Source: an uncultured Eubacteriales bacterium (lineage in GTDB: Bacteria; Bacillota; Clostridia; TANB77; CAG-508). Taken from it: DNA of 5,260 nt. Shown one piece after another: positions 1 through 4,759 of this stretch. The position numbers and the translations under genes are program-made. The stretch covers positions 1 through 5,260 of the forward strand of contig CABTXJ010000058.1 in assembly GCA_902488785.1 (NCBI GenBank), in the 5' to 3' direction. Every line of letters starts with the position of its first letter. Within the stretch, counting starts at the first letter, position 1. The notes beneath the pieces were generated by a model that saw only the letters and a list, made by a program, of their open reading frames with translations, was not told where the DNA came from and ran no database searches.

Positions 1-55
1 CAGATAATTTTTTTATTTCTTTTTTAGTATTCTTTAATTGGTTAATAAATAAAAA

Positions 56-99
56 TGAACCCTCCTTATTAAACTTTTTTGTCTAATAATTTGGGTTCA
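56..99 (-). terminator. Putative intrinsic terminator of the leftward 174-aa gene
   Basis: A 7-base inverted repeat, TGAACCC (56-62) and GGGTTCA (93-99), encloses a second 6-base inverted repeat, TTATTA (66-71) and TAATAA (84-89), with a 3x3 internal loop between them and a 12-base apical loop. On the minus strand the structure is followed at once by TTTTTATTTATT, a U-rich tail in RNA. It begins 33 bases past the stop codon at 132, the right place to end that transcript. The long interrupted stem makes it weaker than the terminator after dapB. On the plus strand there is no clean T-run after it. Confidence 0.5.
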
Positions 100-131
100 C
101 TTCAATTTCCTAGCTTCTTATTTTAATTTGA

Positions 132-656
132 CTAAAATGACATTGTTAATTCATTATATATTTTCTTTATGGTATTCCATTCCTTTATTACAGATTCTAC
201 CATATTATCTGTATAATTATTTAACCTAATTGCAAGAGTTCTTCTAAGATTATCATTTTTTAAATCAAATTTATCTCCTGCTTTGATTTCTTCTACGCCA
301 TATTTTGTATCTTTACCTATTATAATCTTTAACATCTTATAATTTCCATCTAATATTATTTGTTTTAGCTTATCAGAACTTATCTTGTAGCTATTATTAT
401 GATAATATTTGTAATCATCTTGAAATACTACAATTTCAAGTAATAATATTACTTTTGGAAAGCTTTCTTTTCTATTTTCACTATAATACTTATGCATAAC
501 ATCTTCTTCGTTATCAAAAAGTACATAGCATGCTTCATTTAGGTACTTATTTGCAAGTTCTTTTATTAAAGAATAATTTAATATATCCTTATGCAAATTT
601 TCAAATACTTCAACATAATTTCTGCCTAATTTTAATTCTACTATTAATTTTTTCAT
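132..656 (-). CDS. Hypothetical protein, 174 aa, no family recognised
   Basis: I do not recognise this protein. It is a complete reading frame of 174 residues, starting at ATG 656 behind a near-perfect ribosome site (TAAGGAGG, 6 bases before the ATG) and ending in TAG, so it is very probably translated. The product looks soluble and cytoplasmic: no signal peptide and no clear membrane helix, although residues 69-78 (VILLLEIVVF) are hydrophobic and probably form a buried strand. It is rich in Lys, Asn, Asp, Glu and Tyr, has a single Cys (43), and shows no Cys/His metal cluster, P-loop or helix-turn-helix that I can identify. The middle (about 105-132) has a beta-rich pattern with two Gly-Lys/Gly-Asp turns, and the C-terminus (about 148-170) looks helical. 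It stands alone, divergent from dapA, with a likely terminator 33 bases downstream, so it seems to be a one-gene transcript. Context gives no functional clue. Confidence 0.8.
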   Translation of the reverse strand: MKKLIVELKLGRNYVEVFENLHKDILNYSLIKELANKYLNEACYVLFDNEEDVMHKYYSENRKESFPKVILLLEIVVFQDDYKYYHNNSYKISSDKLKQIILDGNYKMLKIIIGKDTKYGVEEIKAGDKFDLKNDNLRRTLAIRLNNYTDNMVESVIKEWNTIKKIYNELTMSF

Positions 657-730
657 AATAGTCCTCCTTAATTTGTTAATAATAGTTAATAGCCTAAATC
701 TTTTTATTTAAGATTCTTTTCCAACTCTAT

Positions 731-759
731 TTAATATTTATAATAATGTATAAATACAA
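731..759 (-). promoter_or_regulatory. Candidate promoter for the leftward 174-aa gene
   Basis: On the minus strand TTGTAT (759-754) is followed after 17 bases by TATTAA (736-731). These match the sigma-A -35 and -10 hexamers at 3 of 6 and 4 of 6 positions with ideal spacing. The start point would fall near 724, giving a leader of about 70 bases. In DNA this AT-rich such matches are common by chance, so this is only a best guess. Confidence 0.28.
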
Positions 760-770
760 AATATTCTTTT

Positions 771-790
771 TAATATCATTTAATATCATT
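771..790. repeat. Perfect 10-bp tandem duplication (TAATATCATT x2)
   Basis: TAATATCATT occurs twice back to back. The copies lie one helical turn apart, about 11 bases upstream of the candidate -35 box of the leftward gene. They could be paired protein-binding half-sites on one face of the helix, or a chance slippage duplication in AT-rich DNA. The repeat is certain; the function is not. Confidence 0.6.
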
Positions 791-957
791 TTGTCTTTTT
801 ATTTTTCCTTTTTTTCTTTTTACTTTTGTTTTTTATTTTCTAATTTAATACACAAAATTATTTGCATATATCAATAATAATATATTTTAATTATACCATA
901 GATAATTATGTAAATCAAATTACCTATATATAAATTAGCTATATATAAAAGCCATTC

Positions 958-986
958 TTTCTTTTTTCATATTTTTGTTGTATAAT
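958..986 (+). promoter_or_regulatory. Candidate sigma-A promoter for dapA-dapB
   Basis: A perfect TATAAT (-10) lies at 981-986. At the 17-base spacing the -35 position (958-963) reads TTTCTT, a poor match to TTGACA, and there is no extended TG motif. Transcription would start near 993 and leave a leader of about 70 bases before the ATG at 1063. The weak -35 could mean low basal activity or dependence on an activator. No attenuator with a convincing stem is visible in the leader. Confidence 0.42.
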
Positions 987-1062
987 TAAAGTACTTAAGC
1001 AAGTTATTAATATAGCTAGCTTAGATACAAATAATTGTTTTTTAATATCGAGGTGATTTATT

Positions 1063-1947
1063 ATGAAAAAACAAATTTTTAATGGTTGCGGTACAGCAAT
1101 AGTAACTCCTTTTAATGAAAACGGAGTAGATTTTGATAGCTATGGTAAGCTAATTGATTACCAAATTGAAAATGGAGTAAGTGCAATTATTACATGTGGT
1201 ACAACAGGTGAAGCTGCTACTATGACTAGTGAAGAAAAAACAGCGGTTATTTCTTATACTATCGAAAAGGTAGCTAAAAGAGTTCCTGTAATTGTTGGAA
1301 CTGGATCAAATAACACAGAAGCTGCAATAGCTTCTTCTAAAGAAGCTGAAGCTCTTGGTGCAGATGGTCTTTTAGTTGTTACACCATACTATAATAAGTG
1401 TACACAAGCAGGATTAGTAGAACATTATACTAAAATAGCAAATAACACTAACTTACCAATAATAGTATATAGTGTTAAATCTAGAACTGGAGTAAACATT
1501 GAACCAAAAACAGCATATGAGCTAAGTAAGGTATCAAATATTGTTGCAATTAAGGAAGCATCTGGTGACCTTTCACAAATTGCTAAAATAAAAGCATTGT
1601 GTGGCGACAATATAGATATATACTCTGGTAATGATGACCAAGTAGCTGCAATTTATGCAGTAGGCGGAATAGGGGTTATTTCAGTATTATCTAATGTATT
1701 GCCTAAAGAAACTTCTACTATGTGTAAATTATTTTCTGAAGATAATTTCAAAGAAGGTTCAAAAATGCAATTAAAATACATTGAACTAATATCTTCATTA
1801 TTTTGTGAAGTAAACCCAATTCCAGTAAAATATGCACTATCTCAAATAGGGTATAATGTAGGAACACCTAGACTTCCTCTTACTGAAATAACTGAAGAAG
1901 GAAAGGAAAAAGTAAACAAAGCACTTAAGAATTTAAACTTAATATAA
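1063..1947 (+). CDS. dapA: 4-hydroxy-tetrahydrodipicolinate synthase (DapA)
   Basis: DapA condenses pyruvate with aspartate-4-semialdehyde to give 4-hydroxy-tetrahydrodipicolinate, the first committed step to diaminopimelate and lysine; the enzyme is cytoplasmic and usually a tetramer. At 294 residues it is the normal family length and a single TIM-barrel domain. Visible signatures are GTTGE (46-50, with Thr48 of the proton relay), TPYYN (107-111, with Tyr110), catalytic Tyr136, substrate-carboxylate Arg141 in SRTG, the Schiff-base Lys164 in AIKEASGD, and GGIGVISV (201-208). The ATG at 1063 is fixed by GAGGTGAT ending 5 bases before it. dapB follows 34 bases downstream, and the two very likely share one mRNA. 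Oddities: the loop usually written YNVPSRTG is YSVKSRTG here, and the Pro of YYNKPTQ is Cys113. All catalytic residues remain. N-acetylneuraminate lyase, a fold relative, is unlikely given the full DapA signature and the dapB neighbour. Confidence 0.96.
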   Translation: MKKQIFNGCGTAIVTPFNENGVDFDSYGKLIDYQIENGVSAIITCGTTGEAATMTSEEKTAVISYTIEKVAKRVPVIVGTGSNNTEAAIASSKEAEALGADGLLVVTPYYNKCTQAGLVEHYTKIANNTNLPIIVYSVKSRTGVNIEPKTAYELSKVSNIVAIKEASGDLSQIAKIKALCGDNIDIYSGNDDQVAAIYAVGGIGVISVLSNVLPKETSTMCKLFSEDNFKEGSKMQLKYIELISSLFCEVNPIPVKYALSQIGYNVGTPRLPLTEITEEGKEKVNKALKNLNLI

Positions 1948-1981
1948 TTAAAATAATAATTAAAAACATAAGGAGATAAAA

Positions 1982-2731
1982 ATGTATAATGTACTAATTT
2001 CAGGATATTGTGGTAAAATGGGCAGAGATGTTGAAAAAGCCATAGAGGAAACTGATGATTTTGAAGTAATTGCAGGCTTTGATATTGCATCTACTGGGTC
2101 AGACAAAAAGCCAATATATTCTAAAATAGAAGATCTGGATATTAATCCAGATATAATAATAGACTTTTCTAGACCAGAAGCTACTATGACACTTCTTGAA
2201 TATGCAATTAAAAATAAGATACCAATGGTAATTGCAACTACAGGATTTACTGAAGATGACTTTAAAAAATTACATGAAGCATCTAAAATAATCCCAATAT
2301 TTCAAGCAACAAATATGTCATATGGTATATCAGTATTAAAAAAACTAATATTAGAAGCATATAAGTATTTAGATGACTCTGATATTGAAATTATTGAATC
2401 ACACCACAGAAGAAAAGTAGATGCTCCATCTGGTACTGCAAATACTCTTGCAGAATCACTAATTGAAGCATCAAATAACAAACTAACTCCAGTATATGAA
2501 AGACATAGTAAATCAGAAAAAAGAGACTCAAATGAGATCGGTATGAGCTCTATCAGAGGTGGAACAGTTGTTGGAACACACAGTGTATTATTCTTTGATG
2601 ATTATGAATCAATAGAAATTACACATAAGGCTGAATCTAGAGATATATTTGCTAAAGGTTCTTTAAGAGCTGCAAGATATCTTTTGGGTAAGGATAATGG
2701 TTACTACAACATGGATGACATTGTAAGATAG
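1982..2731 (+). CDS. dapB: 4-hydroxy-tetrahydrodipicolinate reductase (DapB)
   Basis: DapB uses NAD(P)H to reduce the DapA product to tetrahydrodipicolinate, the second step toward diaminopimelate and lysine, in the cytoplasm. The 249 residues fit the shorter clostridial-type enzymes. The N-terminal Rossmann domain shows the dinucleotide-binding GYCGKMG (8-14), acidic Asp34 at the end of the second strand, DFSRPEA (61-67) and ATTGF (85-89). TNMSYG (110-115) is the domain hinge. The catalytic and substrate-binding domain shows ESHHRRKVDAPSGTA (139-153), with His141/His142 and Lys145, then RGG (192-194) and GTHSVLF (198-204). Nothing essential is missing. The start at 1982 is supported by TAAGGAG (1969-1975), 6 bases upstream. 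The gene follows dapA closely, has no promoter visible between them, and is followed within 13 bases by a strong terminator, so dapA-dapB looks like a complete two-gene operon. Confidence 0.96.
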   Translation: MYNVLISGYCGKMGRDVEKAIEETDDFEVIAGFDIASTGSDKKPIYSKIEDLDINPDIIIDFSRPEATMTLLEYAIKNKIPMVIATTGFTEDDFKKLHEASKIIPIFQATNMSYGISVLKKLILEAYKYLDDSDIEIIESHHRRKVDAPSGTANTLAESLIEASNNKLTPVYERHSKSEKRDSNEIGMSSIRGGTVVGTHSVLFFDDYESIEITHKAESRDIFAKGSLRAARYLLGKDNGYYNMDDIVR

Positions 2732-2743
2732 AACAACTACAAC

Positions 2744-2769
2744 AAAAAAGAGGGATATCCCTCTTTTTT
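2744..2769 (+). terminator. Strong intrinsic terminator after dapB, probably bidirectional
   Basis: A perfect 11-base inverted repeat, AAAAAAGAGGG (2744-2754) and CCCTCTTTTTT (2759-2769), surrounds a four-base ATAT loop. The run of six T at the 3' side gives the U-tract. It starts 13 bases after the dapB stop codon. Because the 5' arm begins with six A, the minus strand carries the same hairpin followed by U residues, so it can also stop leftward transcripts running past the M24-like gene that ends at 2905. Confidence 0.92.
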
Positions 2770-2904
2770 CATATGTTTCTTGATTTTTTCTTGTCTTTTT
2801 TGATTATTTCCTATTTTATTTTTTTATCTTTTTTTGAAAAATCTTTTTTATTCTTTTATCGTTATTTTCTTTTCAACTTTTTGATTTTGTTACTCATATA
2901 TATA
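2770..2904. other. T-rich convergent intergenic spacer
   Basis: The spacer between the dapB terminator and the converging gene's stop is about two-thirds T on the plus strand (81 T in 2771-2890 by hand count). The leftward transcript would therefore carry an A-rich, purine-rich 3' untranslated region of about 135 bases before reaching the shared hairpin. I see no gene, no second good hairpin and no repeat of note in it. Confidence 0.6.
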
Positions 2905-3969
2905 TTATTTAATTATTAACTCTTCTATTTCTCTCGGAAACTTAGTAAGCATAATATAATTAACTGCAGTTAATACTATTACGTCTTCTATTATAATTCC
3001 ATATGCATTTTCCAAAAATACTGATGGAGTAATTAAAAGTGTCATATTCTCTTTAAATTTCTTTTTAGAATGAGTATTTAATATTGGATCTTCCATAACA
3101 TCTATACCAATCCCTGCCCCTATATCATAGTATGTATTCCAAAGAGTATTTTTAAGTTCTTCTACAATATCTTTTGATATATTGCCTACTATCTCACCAC
3201 TTTTAATTGTTCTAAGCATTAAATCATGTACTTTAATTAATTTCTCATATTCTTTTTTGACATCACTATTTGTATCTAAGAAATCACCTTTGAAAAACGT
3301 TCTTCCAATCCTACTTGTGTATCCTCTTTTCCTTGCCGCTATACTAATTGTTACAATATCATTTTCACGTAGCTTGTAATTTGTATATGATTTTATTCTA
3401 GATGAAGTATTTTTACCAAAATGTACTACTATATCCAAAGCTTCTAATGTATAATTCCTTATACTATTTTTAATATATTCTCTAATTTCATATTCAGATA
3501 TGCCTTTTTGCAATTTACCTTTTACCTTTTTCATAATAGAAACTAATATCTCAGATATATCTTTCATAATAGTTATTTGTTCTTCATCTTTTATTTCTCT
3601 TAAGTTTTCAATAATTCCTGATACATCTACCATCTCTGCATCTAATATTTTAGATGTTAAATTATAGTCTGCAAGTGACATATATTTTGCTTCTATTCCT
3701 ATCCTGTTACTATTTTGAAAATATTTTACAATATCTTGTATATCATTTAATGTTTCAACATTAATTTGATCTGCAATTTTAATAATGCCTTTTGCATAAC
3801 CTACATATTGATCATATGTTAAAAATACATTTTCATCTTCTGTGATTATTAAAATTCCCGGGCAATCTAAAGAACTCAAAAAGTATATATTACTCTCACC
3901 TAAAACAATCATTGAATCGATATTTCTTGATTTAAGATATGTTTTCACACATGAAATATTTGATATCAT
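2905..3969 (-). CDS. M24 (Xaa-Pro peptidase/creatinase fold) protein lacking the metal site; probable pseudo-peptidase
   Basis: The 354 residues match the length and two-domain layout of PepQ/YqhT-type Xaa-Pro peptidases. Residues 1-115 look like the creatinase N-terminal domain (YLKSRNIDSMIV, NIYFLSSLD); NLREIKDEEQ (122-131) is the usual linker; about 135-350 is the 'pita-bread' domain. The active site is gone. In the family pattern for IDxGA...GYxSDxTRT, this protein has ISIAA (208-212) and GYTSRIGRT (216-224), so the two metal Asp are Ser209 and Arg220. The GHGIG His is Ala285 (GAGIG 284-288), the VHE His is Met292, and the Glu of IEPG is Thr314. Only the last ligand, Glu328 in IIIEDV, survives. 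The frame is unbroken, and AAGGAG sits 6 bases before ATG 3969, so it is presumably expressed. It follows the prepilin peptidase gene by 35 bases, likely in one operon. Fold assignment is firm; lack of metal catalysis is a strong inference; its actual role is unknown. Confidence 0.85.
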   Translation of the reverse strand: MISNISCVKTYLKSRNIDSMIVLGESNIYFLSSLDCPGILIITEDENVFLTYDQYVGYAKGIIKIADQINVETLNDIQDIVKYFQNSNRIGIEAKYMSLADYNLTSKILDAEMVDVSGIIENLREIKDEEQITIMKDISEILVSIMKKVKGKLQKGISEYEIREYIKNSIRNYTLEALDIVVHFGKNTSSRIKSYTNYKLRENDIVTISIAARKRGYTSRIGRTFFKGDFLDTNSDVKKEYEKLIKVHDLMLRTIKSGEIVGNISKDIVEELKNTLWNTYYDIGAGIGIDVMEDPILNTHSKKKFKENMTLLITPSVFLENAYGIIIEDVIVLTAVNYIMLTKFPREIEELIIK

Positions 3970-3985
3970 ATCTTTCTCCTTCTAC

Positions 3986-4003
3986 TATTAGTATATACTA
4001 ATA
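3986..4003. repeat. Perfect 18-bp palindrome between the prepilin peptidase and M24-like genes
   Basis: TATTAGTATATACTAATA is a perfect dyad filling about half of the 35-base gap and stopping just short of the ribosome site of the M24-like gene. It could be an operator for a dimeric repressor or a small mRNA hairpin (pure A/U apart from two G/C positions, hence weak). There is no T-run after it in either direction, so it is not an intrinsic terminator. I cannot name a regulator for this site. Confidence 0.55.
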
Positions 4004-4020
4004 TCTAAAAAATTTGTGAA
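3992..4020 (-). promoter_or_regulatory. Candidate internal promoter for the M24-like gene
   Basis: On the minus strand TTCACA (4020-4015, 5 of 6 to TTGACA) is followed after 17 bases by TATATA (3997-3992, 4 of 6); an overlapping TATACT (3995-3990, 5 of 6) is at 19 bases. The -10 lies inside the 18-base palindrome, and transcription would start only a few bases before the ribosome site. If real, the M24-like gene could be expressed and repressed separately from the upstream genes. The -35 lies in the 3' end of the prepilin peptidase gene. Confidence 0.3.
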
Positions 4021-4751
4021 ATCATTTTAGTTATAGTTCCTATTTGCATAAACTGTGTTGCAATTATTCCAAAAATCAAAAATGTCCCGAATGGAATATA
4101 GTCATCACGTATATTTTTCCTTGACTTGTATATTGAAATTATAATAGAGGAAATTGTTGCAACAAAGAATGTAATTATAGTCACATCTATAATTCTCAAA
4201 ATACCCAATGATAATGATACAGCAAGTATTAGTTTAATATCACCAAGTCCCATTGCATCTTTTCCATACATTAATCTACCAATATAGTACATAACTATAT
4301 ATATTATTCCAGCAAGCAAAAATGCATATATCCTATCTTTTAGCATTGTTATACTTAACAGCCCATTTAGCATAGTAAAGGCTAGTGATATTATTAACAA
4401 GTTCATATTTAACCTATTAGGTATCTTCCTATATTTTTTATCTAAAATTCCTATACTTAAAAGACTAGGTAACACCATTATCATTTCTGCATATTTAAGT
4501 ATTCCACTTGTATTTGCAATATCCACATTCTTGTCTATTACATAAGTAGATAGCATATATATAATAAGAGATATTATTATATATATTGATGTATATGGAA
4601 TATTTTCTTTTATTATATCTAATATATTCCCTTTAATTTCTTTTGTTTCAATATTATATCCTTTAGAATATGTTATTATATACATTCCTGAAAATATACT
4701 TGCAAATATAGCTATTAAGTAGAATATATAATTTTTACCAATCATTCCCAT
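4005..4751 (-). CDS. A24-family prepilin peptidase, without the cysteine-bearing N-terminal domain
   Basis: Membrane aspartyl protease that cleaves the short leader of type IV pilins or pseudopilins on the cytoplasmic side. Both catalytic motifs are present: Asp104 in LDKKYRKIPN (103-112) and Asp171 in GLGDIKL (168-174), followed by the conserved PFG (220-222). Seven or eight hydrophobic segments can be seen, at about 8-28, 52-72, 86-103, 116-135, 141-160, 172-205 (probably two) and 220-238. Bifunctional PilD/ComC enzymes carry a zinc-binding, four-Cys loop after the first helix. Here the loop is only about 24 residues (29-52) and the whole protein has no Cys, so the usual zinc site cannot exist. 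The start at 4751 has AGGAG 5 bases upstream, overlapping the yqeG stop codon; an in-frame ATG two codons later is possible but is 11 bases from that site. The gap to yqeG is 8 bases, suggesting one transcript and coupled translation. No pilin gene is in view. Confidence 0.88.
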   Translation of the reverse strand: MGMIGKNYIFYLIAIFASIFSGMYIITYSKGYNIETKEIKGNILDIIKENIPYTSIYIIISLIIYMLSTYVIDKNVDIANTSGILKYAEMIMVLPSLLSIGILDKKYRKIPNRLNMNLLIISLAFTMLNGLLSITMLKDRIYAFLLAGIIYIVMYYIGRLMYGKDAMGLGDIKLILAVSLSLGILRIIDVTIITFFVATISSIIISIYKSRKNIRDDYIPFGTFLIFGIIATQFMQIGTITKMISQIF

Positions 4752-4759
4752 AATTTCTC

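Larger units (their letters stand above)
657..1062. other. Divergent intergenic region, extremely AT-rich
   Basis: These 406 bases separate two divergent genes and hold no credible coding frame. From left to right they contain: the ribosome site of the leftward gene (663-669); two copies of GTTAATA 10 bases apart (675-681, 685-691); a weak leftward promoter candidate (731-759); a 10-base tandem duplication (771-790); a T-tract on the plus strand (791-840, 39 T in 50 by hand count); an 11-base direct repeat CTATATATAAA (924-934 and 939-949); and the TATAAT box of the dapA promoter (981-986). A leader of about 70 bases precedes dapA. That is too short for a lysine riboswitch, and none of its conserved elements, nor a T-box, is visible. 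Confidence 0.7.

Noticed and set aside
61..67. Perfect minus-strand Shine-Dalgarno (AAGGAGG) that might start a small gene at the left edge
   Set aside because: No ATG, GTG or TTG lies at a usable distance, and the ATT-initiated frame stops after four codons. The motif is better explained as part of the terminator hairpin.
697..715. Hairpin AATCTT / AAGATT in the leader of the leftward gene
   Set aside because: Only six base pairs with one G-C pair and a 7-base AT loop; expected by chance in this DNA and unlikely to be stable.
987..1062. Lysine riboswitch or T-box in the dapA leader
   Set aside because: The leader from the TATAAT box is only about 70 bases. No lysine-riboswitch core or T-box motif is visible, and the only inverted repeats (TAAGC 996-1000 with GCTTA 1019-1023; ACAA/TTGT before a T-run near 1032) are too short.
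1425..2090. Minus-strand open frames inside and between dapA and dapB (1425-1610 and 1842-2090)
   Set aside because: They lie antisense to two confidently identified genes, have no recognisable protein features, and the second spans the dapA-dapB junction.
3182..3379. Plus-strand 65-codon frame within the M24-like gene
   Set aside because: It is an antisense shadow of a well-supported gene; its hydrophobic look comes from the complementary codons.
2905..3969. M24-like gene as a decaying pseudogene
   Set aside because: There is no stop, frameshift or truncation, the ribosome site is strong, and the losses fall at catalytic positions while framework residues persist. That pattern fits a changed function better than decay, although a very young pseudogene cannot be excluded from one sequence.
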